Source: Salisapilia sapeloensis
Taxonomy: Eukaryota > Oomycota > Peronosporomycetes > Peronosporales > Salisapiliaceae
DNA: 64,000 nt
Direction of reading: 5' to 3'
Assembly (NCBI GenBank): GCA_023334545.1
Contig: JAADVB010000007.1
Location: 100,265 to 164,264, forward strand
Made by a program: the position numbers and the translations under genes. The notes below the pieces were generated by a model. That model worked only from the letters and a program-made list of their open reading frames with translations. It had not been told where the DNA came from and did no database searches. This document shows, one piece after another, positions 20,750 through 32,097 of the stretch (the first letter of the stretch is position 1; every line of letters begins with the position of its first letter).

Positions 20750-21238
20750 TCCAGCTAAAGGAGGCTGGGAAGACATAGTTGGACGTCATGCAGACTTGTG
20801 AAGGGACAATAAGTCTGTCAGGCGATCCACCGTCCATTTTAGTACTCGAGGAAGAAGACTTATTATAAAAAATGCGTTGAGCGACGATGCTTAACGCGAT
20901 TCGCAGCTACTGCCATGAAACCTATAAATCTTCGTATGAAGATCTGGCGGAAGTAGTTGCTTGTATTTATTCCCCTCAAACGCTCACGAAGCTAGGAAGT
21001 GAGTGACGCATAACGAATGAAAGTATGCTTACATCTTTATTCGGTTTTCTTGTTCGCATCTAAAACTGCGTGTCATTAGTCATGAAGATAATATCGTGAC
21101 TAGCGCATAAAGTAATCCTCCTACATATTTATACACTTCAACTGGGAGCACGACATCGGATCTCAACAAAAAATACGGAAAGTAACAACAAAAAGTAGTA
21201 AAATGTATGGTGCTTGTGTACTGGAATAAAACAAAAAA
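20750..21238. other. Intergenic stretch before the tRNA
   Basis: 489 bp, AT-rich, without ORFs of interest. The segment next to the tRNA holds the run of A residues (T on the tRNA strand) that acts as the RNA polymerase III terminator. Confidence 0.45.
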
Positions 21239-21310
21239 TGGACAAGCCGGGGATTGAACCCGGGGCCTTCCGCTTGCAAAGCGGACGCGCTACCACTGCG
21301 CTACATGCCC
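21239..21310 (-). tRNA. tRNA-Ala (anticodon UGC)
   Basis: On the minus strand the 72-nt cloverleaf starts GGGCATG and ends CTTGTCC plus discriminator A. The anticodon stem TCCGC/GCGGA encloses TTTGCAA, giving anticodon UGC. The T arm is CCGGG-TTCAATC-CCCGG (B box GGTTCAATC). The D arm carries GCGC...GGTA...GCGC (A box TAGCGCAGTGG). The acceptor stem holds the G3:U70 wobble that is the universal identity element of alanine tRNA. Position 6:67 is an unusual U-U mismatch. A T-rich run follows immediately, as expected for a polymerase III terminator. No intron. Confidence 0.96.
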
Positions 21311-21632
21311 TTGATGGAAGCATGGAGATACAAAATGTTTAAATAATATTAAATAGAAATATACGTTTCTGCGACGTCAATTATCATAGCTTTCCAGGAA
21401 ATAGAGAGTAATTGCGCAAGTGCATGTCTAGTATAAATGTGTAGATGCATTCTTGTGACATGAAGAGCTCTTCCTTCCGCCCAACTGGCGGGAAGCCGGG
21501 ATAGATCGCTCGTGTGCATGGAAGCGTGCTTCGTTTCTGGTTATGGTACATCAGCAATGAAGTACGACTGCGAAGAGGTGCAGGTGACCCTTCAATCTTT
21601 TAGACACCAAGATCAATTTAGTTAGTATCATC
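21311..21632. other. Intergenic stretch between tRNA-Ala and the CCDC103-like gene
   Basis: 322 bp with no ORF of interest. It lies upstream of both divergent transcription units and presumably carries the CCDC103-like promoter. Confidence 0.4.
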
Positions 21633-22416
21633 ATGAGTCCTGTGAGGAAAAGTAAAAGCGACGGACTGACATCAATCCATGAAGGCAGCTTTGACACGAG
21701 TGCTCTGCAGCATGAATTGGAGGAAGCACTAGAAGCCGATCGGTTGTACAAACTCACAGACAGTACCAAGAAGCGAGCAATTCATACCGCTTCTAACTAT
21801 GAAGAGTTTCGAGTACGCTATTTAACTACTTTCCAATCGATTTATCCTATTCATATACGAAATTTAGAACTTGGTTACTTGTGCCGACTTGAAACCTGTC
21901 TCCCAGAAAGAGCTCCAGACACTTGGTCGAACCGATAGACGATTTAATACATCGTGCAAGCATCGGAACAACCAAAGACAGTTTGAAAGTAATAAAATTT
22001 CAGCAGACAAGAACATTCATAAATCTGCAAAGGAATTGCAGAAACCAAAATCCAATGTCGAATTTCGTCGGATGTGGAAACGAACGCTGCCTACCTCGGA
22101 TGACAAATACCTGTATCTTCGAATGACGACACCAGATTGTCTAAAAACGATCTTTACGTTCGATCTAGATGCGGATCTCCTAGCTGAGATAGCGCAGGTA
22201 CTTCTAGCTAATGCCGACGGATCGGAGGAAAAAGAGTCGTTTGCTCTTGATTGTCTAGAAGCTCTCTCGTCAACCCAACGCTTTCAACTGACACTTGATT
22301 TCCTTACTAACAATCAAGTGGAAAGCATTCGGAAGCTACTTTTTCAAATGACCAAAGACCACGATGGTATCGCTAGGATTGAAAAGCTATATCGTATCGA
22401 AAGACAGGAAGAATGA
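21633..22416 (+). CDS. CCDC103: CCDC103-like dynein arm assembly factor
   Basis: Exons 21633-21812 and 21868-22416 (55-nt intron, phase 0), giving 242 aa, the same length as human CCDC103. The N-terminus has LQHELEEALEADRLYKLTDS, then NYEEFRNLVTCADLKPVS spanning the splice junction, both diagnostic for the family. The C-terminal half is an RPAP3_C-type domain (SNVEFRRMWKRTLP, KYLYLRM, LKTIFTFDLDADLLAEIAQV). In animals and algae CCDC103 is needed to attach outer dynein arms to axonemes, so it is expected only in organisms with motile flagella. Convergent with the LysE-type transporter, stop codons 73 bp apart. Confidence 0.88.
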
Positions 22417-22489
22417 CAAATCAATCTATACATTTCATTCTCTTTCGAGTTATTGCACGAGTTAAAAGTTGATAATATACACGGTTGCA

Positions 22490-23690
22490 TCAACTTTCAT
22501 TCGTCGATTGGAAGAAAAAGTAGTCGACGGAAGATTTAGCAAAGAAGAGACCGAGCGTTAGTAGGAAGCAGCCCATGCATCGCATGATCAGCTGCATCGT
22601 TTCGTTCTTCAGTTTCTATACCCACAAGATTAAGTCAGTCCGTACAAGACCCTCGACTTGTGTATACGTACGCTTTTGTATTTTCGAAGAAGAGAGAGGA
22701 GAACGTAGAACCAGGTAGATATACCACAAGCTACACCCAATCCAAACACAAACGCGAGAGTTACTGTAAACTCCAATAGTCCTGTACCATACACTACGAC
22801 CATGGTTAGCTACCACTCAAAGACAGTGCTATAATAGGACCTACCTGACGCGATGGCGCCAGTGTATGTAGCTAGAAGAGCAGGATTGACGCCAGATAAT
22901 GTGACACCGAGTAAAATGTCTTTGATAATCACTTCCCTCTCTCTCACCTTTGAGTGAAGGTGGGAGCTGGAATGGACTTTCGACGAACTAGGCTGTGTCA
23001 CATCCGATCGAAGGAAGACGAGACCGACTATCGTCAGCATCACTGCACCGAGCACTCTATCCATTCATAAAATAATGCACTTATCTATCGTATAAAGTAG
23101 ACTTATAGTTACTTGGAGACGGGTAATAGGAACTTGGCACCAGCGAGAAAGCTTCCAAAGCCCCAGAAGGCTATACCAGCATACGTCTATCATGATGCAA
23201 TGAGATCGATCGCGTCGTATATAAAAAGTATCCAGCATACAGCTTCAGAGAGGGCACCACCAACTGCGACAGTGAACCCAGCTTCGTAATTGCCTTGAAT
23301 GCCCAGCTTTAGAACCATCGCGGAAGTGGGTCCAGTAACAGGGACGGAGCCAAGAAATCCAAAGATGTATCCAGCGAAAAGAGGAAGGATGGAGCGTAGA
23401 CCGAAAGCTGTTGATTCGACAGACCCATGCTCAAGCTCCTCTAGCTCATTAGTAGCAATCGTTGGTGCCTGTCGATGGGCTTCACTAATAATAGGCTCCT
23501 GTCGAAGTCGAGGTGCTGGTGAGTTTTCGACTTTCATGCCATCGTCCGACAGCTCACCATCAGGCAGCGTCGTGAGGATGCTAAAGTAGATCAGGAATAG
23601 AAATAAAATGGATGCAATCAAGGCTGGCTTCTTCATACGCATGTACGGTCGCGACACAGAGAGCACGGCATACCGAGCTCGTGACAGCAT
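22490..23690 (-). CDS. LysE-type translocator family membrane protein
   Basis: Five exons on the minus strand: 23241-23690, 23113-23186, 22845-23056, 22672-22793, 22490-22615 (introns of 51-56 nt), giving 327 aa. An N-terminal hydrophobic segment (about 25-40) and a polar linker precede the LysE core: YIFGFLGSVPVTGPTSAMVL, GFTVAVGGALSEATYAGIAF, then LLGVTLSGVNPALLATYTG and LAFVFGLGVACGIS. The duplicated Pro-containing hairpins (PVTGPTSAMVL and NPALLATY) are typical of LysE/RhtB exporters, which in bacteria export amino acids. Substrate in eukaryotes is unknown. A 5' exon ending near 23720 is possible (frame starting at 23833), but would leave only 15 bp to the divergent WDR62 gene. Confidence 0.82.
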
Positions 23691-23848
23691 CTTGACCGAC
23701 GTTGAGAAGAGCTACTGACGTACTCGTCCAATTGTGCTCCAAACTGAATTTCGTTCTTGTTGTTGATTGGTGGATCTAAGCGATCACGAAGAGGCGTTCG
23801 AGAAATGGCTTCATTCCGGACAAGAACAGCCATCGCCCGATCGATGCA

Positions 23849-26800
23849 ATGGCGACTCGAAGGGACAGTATGCGAGCGTCATCGGAAAGTAGTGGCCCTC
23901 GCTACAACCTGACACTGGAGCGTGTGTTGGGCGTGACGGTCGATGGTAATACCATGATGGCAGTCAATCCGGTAGACGGAGACGTCGCGTATGCTGCTGG
24001 ATGCATTGTCGTAATTTACAAGATAAGACGACATAAGCAAGTGAGATATTATCGAGTAGAGAAACCAGTGAGCTGCTTGTGTTTCTCGCCCGACGGTCGT
24101 TATCTTGCTATTGGAGAGAAGGGATATCAGCCGTCGATAACGATTTGGGATTGCAAAGATGGATCCCTGACATATGAGCTCCAAAGACACCAATACAGTA
24201 TTGCTTGCTTGGCTTTTACGACTGATGGAAGCTTTCTACTTTCATGTGGTCAGGAAGAAGACCAACGCTTGTATGCGTGGGATATGTTAGATCCATCGAA
24301 AGAAGATCGTGTCATTGGTATCGCTAAAGTAGAGGAGAAAGTATATGCTATCACGTACTCCCAAGCAGATCAATACTTTGTGTCTGTTGGTGAAAGACAC
24401 GTCAAGGTTTGTGTCCTTTACCACTTCAGACGTACTCATCTTGCTTATATCGTCTATGACCTAGTTTTGGTACCTCGATGGCTACGGGCAGTTTATTTTT
24501 ACCGGATACGAGGTCGACGGACTTCCAGAGCTGCATCGCCAGGATGCTGTACTGAATACGAAGGCCAATACCATCTTTGTAGACATCTGTAGCGGACATG
24601 GATGCTGTCAGCACAAGACATACGCAATAGCGACGGATGGAACGGTGTGCTGCTTTAACGGTTCAGCCATCCTAGAAACTACCGTTTCTCTTGAAACACA
24701 GGTCGGGAATGCACTGCATGTGACGGAAGCGTATGTTGCTGTCGGTGGATCGAATGGAACTGTCCGACTATTTAGTCCTACTGATTTAGAGTATATCGCT
24801 ACGTTACCATTCCCGCCGGCATTAGGAATGGCGAATGCACCACTTCCGTTTCATGACTCGGAAGCAGTTTCTCCAGTATATTCGACACATCGCTACCCTG
24901 CTGTCGTTGCTGTGAGGCTAACAGGATCCTCTGCGATCGTACTTTACAGTGACCACAGCTTGTTTATATACGACATCGATGATATTGCTGAGTCTTCCAT
25001 CCATCGAGCGTTCTTATACCACAGTGGTCCTGTGAAAGATCTGCATGTCGTTGGTAAAGCTATCGGACGTACCAAAAGAGATCGTGTCATCCAAGCAAAT
25101 GAAGAAAAGCGACTGCTTCAGGCAATACCGACAGGATCGTTCGTGACTTGCAGCGTTGACAACACCGTCCGAGTGTGGAATTTAGAAGTGCATAAGCAAA
25201 CGGGTAGACATACAGACAGAGGTAATCAAAGCAAGTATGAAAGCATGTGGACGAATCAGTATAGCAAAGAGATGCTTCGACTTGTGTATTATGACAGTGA
25301 CGACGCTTTCGAGGATAGTGGTGCTTTCATTTTAGGAGGCACAGCTCCATCCACTTCCGTTCGAGATGTACGGAACGACGCTTTGAAGCACAATAACTAT
25401 GCAAGTACACTCCAAACGCTTGCTATTCATCCGAATGGCACAAGTCTTGTGGCTGGTGCATCGGATGGAAATATAATGGCTGCTTCGTTTGATCCTGATC
25501 ACGAGGAGGAGAAAGAAGTCGTTGGGGTCCATATGTCAGAGCTTACCAAAGTGATGTTTAGACAGAATGGCACTGGCGATTCCTATCAAGTCGTGACTGG
25601 AGGAAAGGATAGACTGGTAAAGGTTTATGAAGAAGGGAAATGGGAAAAAGCTGTTAGTCAGGCTCAACCCCATGCGCGAAGTATAAAGACGCTATGGGCT
25701 GCAGCAAATTGTAAAGTTGTAGTGAGTGGTGCATCCGATTCAACATTAGCGTTTTCAGACATAAAAAATGATGGAAGTCATAGTCTTCTTCATTCCATTG
25801 AGCTTCCGACGTCTATCTACGACATTTGTGGTACTGTGAATGGAAAGAGGATTATAGTTACCCATGGTAATCGTCTGGATATGTATGACGTTGATTCGAA
25901 GAAGCAAATGAAAAGTTATTACGTTGGAGAACAGCACCGCATTGCGATATGCCCAGCAGACTACTGCATCGCACTTGGTGGCTCTCCTTCCGATATGACA
26001 TTGCGAGTGGTGGAAATGGATACTGGTGAAACTCTAGCCGAAACCACAGGGCATGGCGATGTAGTGTCTGGAGTCCAGTTTACGCCAGACTGCCGAAGGC
26101 TCATCTCCGTCAGCAAGGATGGATGCATTTTCGTATGGCGGTTATCGGAAGCTTTCCAGAAAGCTATAAAGGCAAAGTTACCACGTCAAGACGATGGTCA
26201 GTCTATCGCAATACCAAAGCCAGTCATACAAACGGATGAAGAAGAAAAAGTGATGCCGCCACCAGCTCCGCCTCAGGAAGTTAGTAAGACAAAAAATCCA
26301 CTCCGCAAAACATACAAGAACGATGATACCCAAGCTAAAGCTAGTAGTCCATCAAATGGCTCTATCAGCAGATTACGAAGACACTCTATCGCTAGCTCCA
26401 TAGTCGACAGTCCTGGTCGTAAAAGTCCAAAACATAAAGGTAGCCCACATAGTCGCGTACGTCGACGAAGTAGTAAATCGATGAAAAATCTCAAGGCTGC
26501 ATCAGCTTTACCAGAGGAGAAGCCACCCGCAAAGCCGTCGTCAATACAGAAGGAAATCTTAAACGCAGAGGCTATTCCTACAATCAAAGTAGAAACCCAA
26601 GAAACTGGAAAGGTGGACCAGACTGCACGGTCTTCCATCGCTTCAAAAATTTCGTTACCAGGCAAAGAGATTGCTTTTAAGCAGAAGATAAAGCATCATA
26701 CACTTGGTTCAGCTGTGCAAACAAACCATTCCGTTGTCGGGAAGAGCTTGCTGTTTCGAAGCAATTCATATAACAATAACCAGCCTTCAACCATCGATGT

Positions 26801-28255
26801 TAGCAGCTCCACGCTAGCAACAGAACGAACAGGTATGGCACGCAAGCAGAGACAGAAACAAACGGCAGAAGCAGTGGAAGCCATGACTATGAAGCTTAGT
26901 CGACTTGGAATGTGGAAACCAGACAAGTATAAACAGTCGCAAGCGTCTGAAAGTATAGCGGAAGATGTCAAAGCAGCAGAAGTCGCAAAGGACGATATAT
27001 CTCTTGTAAATGAGAGTATAAGTCCAAATGATTTGTCAAGCGAAAAAGGTCGGACTGATGATATAGAACAGCAGCAAAGCAATGTTGATGAGGAAGGCCA
27101 CCCAATGCAAGAAAAAGATCAGGGGGAGGAGATGGAAGGAAGCTTTGATGTACCTCCTGAAATGTTTCAGTCCATTGAAGTCCCAAAGAGTATTGAGAGA
27201 TTTCATCTTGGCGACGGAGATGGAGTGGTTCAGGAAACGGAAATCATAGATAACGATGTTTCCGACGCAGGGCCTTTGGGTGAACAAGAGTATCAGCAGG
27301 AGAGTCTTGTAATGGGGAAATCAGCGCATTCGAATACGTTACATGAAGGAGTTGATGGCTCCGTTGCTGCATCATACAGTATGTTTACTTCAGGCTATGC
27401 ACAAAGCTCAGACGTTGCACGTCCTTCTTCTGTCGATGAGTCCATTAGTATTCCAACTGGAGCCTCTCTAAGTACATTTACGTCAGGTTTCCAAGCACCA
27501 AAGAACAATCCTGCTCGCATTTTAGTCTCTAGCACAAACGAAAGCCAGGAGAAGATGCATGTCGACAGTTCAATAAGCGCTTTTACAAATGGCTATCAAA
27601 ATGGTGTGAATCAAAGCAACCATACGCGTTCATCAGTCGCACCTTTGAGGCAGACTTTAAGTGCTTTTACGGAAGGCTACGCTGATCACACAGAGGCTGA
27701 GTGTCCTGGTAGCGACAATGACGATAGCGACTTGATATCGAGCTCCCTGAGTAAGTTTACCGAAGGGTACGAGCAGCATGCTGGAAACGAAAGTGTGTCA
27801 GGAGTACATAGTACTGCTTCACCTGTGCTGTCTTCCGTCGCAAAGTCGCTGAAGAGTGAGCTAGTGAAAGAGTCATTGAGTCTCTTTACAGACGGGTACG
27901 TTACAATCGAAAAGGACGATTTGGATCAAGACAGCACGACAACATCGAGTCCCAATTCACAACAATGTGTCAAAGTGAGTGAAACAGGTATGTTATCTTT
28001 ACTACAAGTATCATGCACCATTATAATGCTCTTTCTAGATCCAAAGAAGGTGATCAAAGTAATGAGGAACTTGGAGTCGCAATTGGAAGCAACCGAATCG
28101 GAAATGGTACAGCTCGGAGATACCGCAGGTATGGTGCTACTCGTATACTTGGAGCAATATTCGCGACTTCTATTTGTCACTCTATAGGACTTGGTGAAAT
28201 TCGTTCCTTGATGCAACAGCTTCGAACGCGTATACAAGAGCACCAGCAAAAATAG
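23849..28255 (+). CDS. WDR62/MAPKBP1-family WD40 protein
   Basis: Four exons: 23849-24406, 24465-27987, 28039-28128, 28188-28255 (introns of 58, 51 and 59 nt), giving 1412 aa. Residues 20 to about 765 hold a double WD40 array: LERVLGVTVDGNTMMAVNPV, DVAYAAGCIVVIYKI, FSPDGRYLAIGEKG, GSFVTCSVDNTVRVWNLE, and HGDVVSGVQFTPDCRRLISV align with the ordered blades of animal WDR62 and MAPKBP1. Those proteins act at spindle poles, centrioles and in JNK scaffolding. The C-terminal 640 residues are disordered and end in a coiled coil (IKVMRNLESQLEATESEMVQ), again as in WDR62. Just before it lie six copies of an S-x-F-T-x-G-Y motif, listed separately. Confidence 0.9.
27365..27905 (+). repeat. Six-copy FTxGY motif array inside the WDR62 homologue
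   Basis: Spaced copies in the translated protein: YSMFTSGYA, LSTFTSGFQ, ISAFTNGYQ, LSAFTEGYA, LSKFTEGYE and LSLFTDGYV, at intervals of about 25-40 residues with variable Ser/Asp-rich spacers. Only the core is conserved, not the spacers, which suggests selection on a short linear binding motif instead of recent tandem duplication. Confidence 0.85.
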
Positions 28256-28314
28256 CAAAGTCAAACGATCACATTAGCCTTGTAAAGAAGCTTAAACGCA
28301 AATGCTCCATCTTC

Positions 28315-29241
28315 TTACTCTTCTCTTAGTTCTGTCGTCCATATCAGAGGGTGTGATGCATGCACCTGAACCTCATTTCCACTGTCATCTACGCGATTGG
28401 AGCTCGAGACGAGACCACCAAAAGCCGTCGCGCCACTTTTCAAGTTCCACTTCAGCCCGCTTGTCGTAAGTGAGGTACATGGTTCACCCACGGGAATGAG
28501 ACCGCATGTACGAGACTCGAAATTAAAGTTCGGACGGATCGTGTGGGTGACGTCAGGCTCGAGCAAGACGGCGGTAGTTTGCTCTGACAGTAATGTGATT
28601 TGCTCAAAAGTATCTTTCCAACAGTACAAAGCATTGATGTTTTGCATCTCTTGATCAAACCGACCACCCATAGCTCCAAAGATCATAACGGAGAATTTCT
28701 GACTATTATCACCTTTCCTTTGCTCTTCTTGGATCAACTCGAGGCATTTACCAAGGTCATTCGAGTCTTGATCACGGTCATGTATGATACTCGTATTTCT
28801 GGCAGAGTAGTGCTTACGCACGTCGTCACGTAGAGAGTCTAGGTCGCCTTTAATATAATGAGGAGCGCCCTTTTCGAGCACGCCGATCTCTTTGCTGCGG
28901 TCGAAAAGCCTATTGGCACCACCATCCGCACATATTGTAAGCTCTGCTCGGGTCCAGAGCGACCAGAATAACCCTGCTGGAGAATCAGGAGTATCCTCTT
29001 GTGGTATGATCCATGACGCATTCGATGCATTCAGCAAAAGCACAGCCAACCGAGGACCTGGTGTGTCATCCGAGCTCTTATTTGTCGACCAGAAGGCATT
29101 CGAGTGCACTTTTGTACTCATATCTCGCCCAAAAAGCTTTGTATTTTGACTGGCACTAGCAAGTACTTGTTTACTGCCTCTTGTTTGGATTAATCGAGTG
29201 GAGATGGAGGAGATCGATATCCCGGAACGTCGTATTCGCAT
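28315..29241 (-). CDS. Thiamine pyrophosphokinase
   Basis: Transfers pyrophosphate from ATP to thiamine. Single exon, 308 aa; the first 40-60 residues are Ser/Arg-rich and could be a mitochondrial presequence, or translation may start at the internal MSTKVHSNAFW. Catalytic-domain motifs are intact: ICADGGANRLFD, YIKGDLDSL (Mg/ATP-binding Asp residues), RDQDSNDLGKCLE and FGAMGGRFDQEMQNINALY. The C-terminal thiamine-binding sheet includes the TSGLKWNLKSG motif. Oomycetes are known to depend on external thiamine, so this enzyme should be essential. Convergent with the WDR62 gene, 59 bp apart. Confidence 0.95.
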   Translation of the reverse strand: MRIRRSGISISSISTRLIQTRGSKQVLASASQNTKLFGRDMSTKVHSNAFWSTNKSSDDTPGPRLAVLLLNASNASWIIPQEDTPDSPAGLFWSLWTRAELTICADGGANRLFDRSKEIGVLEKGAPHYIKGDLDSLRDDVRKHYSARNTSIIHDRDQDSNDLGKCLELIQEEQRKGDNSQKFSVMIFGAMGGRFDQEMQNINALYCWKDTFEQITLLSEQTTAVLLEPDVTHTIRPNFNFESRTCGLIPVGEPCTSLTTSGLKWNLKSGATAFGGLVSSSNRVDDSGNEVQVHASHPLIWTTELREE

Positions 29242-29401
29242 AGTGTGTCCTGTCGCTAACTTTACGCTTCGTGGTACACCTACGGCACGTTCGGATCTAT
29301 CTGATTACTGGAACTTTGTATGCTACTCGACGCCGCTCGATGCCACTCGATCCCAGTATCTCATCTGATCAAAGGGCGGCTCGGACGTGCAGAGTACAAG
29401 G

Positions 29402-30829
29402 ATGACGGACGAAACTATGAAGAAGCTCGATATGTCTCTCGATGACATCAACCAAGAGCGTCGTACTACCCAGGACAATGGTGCCGGTGGCAAAAGCAAG
29501 AACACGTATGTGGCTCTATTGTCGATGCTTGTACTCGGATGCAGCACTATACCAGAATAGCGTCTTACGTGTGGGTTTATGCTACTAGCAAACGTGCGGA
29601 TCGTATTGCTAAATCGGATCCATATCCACGCCATACTCGAAAAGGTATACATCTCTTCTTATACATCAGTTTCTAGTCGCATGGCGTATGCTGGATATTA
29701 ACATGGTCTCTAGTTTGCCACTAATGTCCTTGTTTTCCATGTAGATGACAGCGACGAAGACATGCTCGAATCGCCTCGTGTCGGCAAACGCGTCTACGTT
29801 GGCAATTTATCTTGGGGCATCAAGTGGCAGGATCTAAAAGACCACATGCGTGCTGCCGGAGACGTTGAGCATGCTGACATTCTCGAGACGGGAGGTCGAT
29901 CCAAGGTACCCTATCTACTAGAAGACATCTAGCTCGTATCTAACGCTGCCCGTATACAGGGCTGCGGCATCGTGACGTACGCGTCGGAGGATTATGCCAA
30001 GCAAGCGATCGAGACACTGAACGACACCGAGTTGGACGGTCGAAAGATCTTTGTGCGTGAAGACCGGGAGGAAGGATCTTCCTCTGGTGGTGGACGCCCG
30101 CACAAGGGCTGCCGTGTATACGTCGGCAATCTATCGTGGACAGTCAAGTGGCAGGAGCTCAAGGACCACATGAAGCAGGCTGGTAACGTCGTCCATGCGG
30201 ATGGTACGTTCCTATAAAGATAGACACATAAGATGGAATGCTTATAGAGTAGTCATGGAGGAGGTGACGGGCAGGTCGAAAGGCTGTGGACTGGTCGAGT
30301 ACGCTACTCCAGAGGAAGCGCAACGGGCGATTGACACGCTGAACGACACCGAGTTGGAGGGACGTATGGTCTTTGTGAGGGAAGACCGAGAGCCAGATGG
30401 AGGCAGCATCTCGCGTATCGCTCGACCAGCCGGTGGTCGTGGAGGCCGTCGCCCAGCGCCAAGTCACAGTGGACACTCGGACGGCCGACAGCTTTACGTC
30501 GGCAACGTACGTCTTCCTCTCAAAACCTAGTGTATCTATACTTATAGCAGAGGTGTAGCTTCCGTGGGACATGAGCTGGCAAAATCTGAAGGACCTGTGC
30601 CGGACGGTCGGAGACGTGGAACGAGCTGAGGTGGTCGAGTACCCCGATGGACGTTCGCGTGGCTTTGGTATCGTTCGCTTCCATTCTTCGGACGATGCGG
30701 ACGAAGCGATTGGTACGTTTAATTCAAAAGTGTCAAAAGGATAGCGTCTGACGTATGTTTCTAGCTCGCTTAAACGGATCGGAAGTCGGTGGTCGACGCA
30801 TTGAAGTGCGAGTGGACAAACGCGGATGA
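29402..30829 (+). CDS. Three-RRM protein with ALY-type UAP56-binding motif
   Basis: Seven exons: 29402-29505, 29589-29644, 29745-29905, 29960-30203, 30253-30506, 30559-30712, 30765-30829 (introns of 83, 100, 54, 49, 52 and 52 nt), giving 345 aa. The N-terminus reads [16 protein letters not shown], matching the UAP56-binding motif of ALYREF/Yra1. Three RRMs follow: [12 protein letters not shown]...GCGIVTY (about 70-145), [12 protein letters not shown]...GCGLVEY (about 160-235) and LYVGNLPWDMSW...GFGIVRF (about 268-340). The first two share LNDTEL-GR-FVREDRE, showing internal duplication. A short Gly/Arg linker separates RRM2 and RRM3. It resembles the yeast Gbp2/Hrb1 mRNA-export adaptors; a role in TREX-linked nuclear mRNA export is inferred. 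Confidence 0.88.
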
Positions 30830-30925
30830 AGGATAGAATAAGGATGAAATGGAGGGACGGTGGAGATCTGTTTTTGACAGCAAGTATACTCTTGGTCATG
30901 TTGGAATGGAAAGACACAGTGAGAT

Positions 30926-31804
30926 TTAGTTGGCAGTCGGCTTGATGTTGATCGGAATGCTGTTCTTGGACACTTTCTGATTGCGATTGCCGGATGCTGT
31001 TGGTGGGTGGGAAGACTGAATGCTCTGCGTTTTGTTCGTTGCAGCCCCATTTCCGACAGACGTGGTGGACTGCTGTATGCGTACGTTAGTCTTTGCTTGT
31101 AGGCATAAAGATACGGACATACGGATGGTGGATCATGCGAATCGCTTTCGACTGTGAGTAGTTGATGGTCGACAGGTGGAAGACGGACACCATATTCGTT
31201 CGAGATGGCCGGTAGAGGTACACAGTTACGTTTGTGTGCGAGTTCCATCATGAGCTGTAATGTCAAGTAAGAATCGAATGAAACAATGATAAGAAGTAAA
31301 AATATACTTCTCTAGATGGAATCGGCGCTTGACTTTGGTTCATACGAGATGAAATGGCTAATCGAATATCATCCGCATCGAGTGCCTGATGTGCACGTGA
31401 GTATCAAATGCATTTGTACTTCATAAAGGTGCCAATGTACTGTTTTGTCTGCGTAAGTCGAGTACTCTTGTGCATCGATCAGCAAGTCTGTGGCATATCC
31501 TAGACTAGATAGATCGTATCAGTGCATTCGACGCGGCCTATTATATCTTCGTACGATGAACGAATTCTTGAAGTTGGTGCACGACACGCATTTCATGACT
31601 CTTGGCGCCCATACTTGTGAGCAAAGCCTGGAGTGCCTGAGCATCCATCGGCAGCGTCTCTGCTGCTTTCTGTGCATCTTCATTGGCTCCATCGTCTTCG
31701 TGGAGGTTCTGGAGCGTCCGCATTTGAATCGCTAGATCCCGTTGACTACCATTAGGCCGAGTACCTTGCGGCTGGCTCATCCCATTCGACTCATTCGCAC
31801 TCAT
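30926..31804 (-). CDS. TAF9: TFIID/SAGA subunit TAF9
   Basis: Five exons on the minus strand: 31555-31804, 31441-31499, 31308-31385, 31123-31254, 30926-31072 (introns of 50-55 nt), giving 221 aa. The histone-fold region reads DAQALQALLTSMGAKSHEMR, VVHQLQEFVHRYATDLLIDA, EYSTYADKTALDADDIRLAI, then the conserved IPSRE...LMMELAHKRN...LPAISNEYGVRLPP extension that is specific to TAF9. It pairs with TAF6 in the histone-like core of TFIID and SAGA and contacts promoter and activators. The C-terminus is polar and not conserved. Convergent with the RRM gene, 96 bp apart. Confidence 0.93.
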
Positions 31805-32097
31805 TTCGCATATGAAGTCCTTGTACGTAGCTATTTCAATGGATCACTGTTTATAATCTTGAAAAAATGCATGCAAATGGTACACTTTTTCACATGTGTC
31901 TATCTATCTAACTTGTGTCTACTAGCACATGAAATATCGACTTGAGCAAATGGTATGGAGCTTTTATTTGTATGCTAGCAATAGACAGTTTTCGAGACTG
32001 TCCTCTCGTTCACAGTAGTGAACTAGCTTTGTATGAAATCCTTTTTGGGCCAAATACGCTGCTCTGCCAGCATCCAAAATACGCTTACACTGTCGGC

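Noticed and set aside
23633-23833. Upstream exon for the LysE-type gene starting at 23833
   Set aside because: Splice phases do not fit the strongest donor, and the start would be 15 bp from the divergent WDR62 start. Kept as a possibility only.
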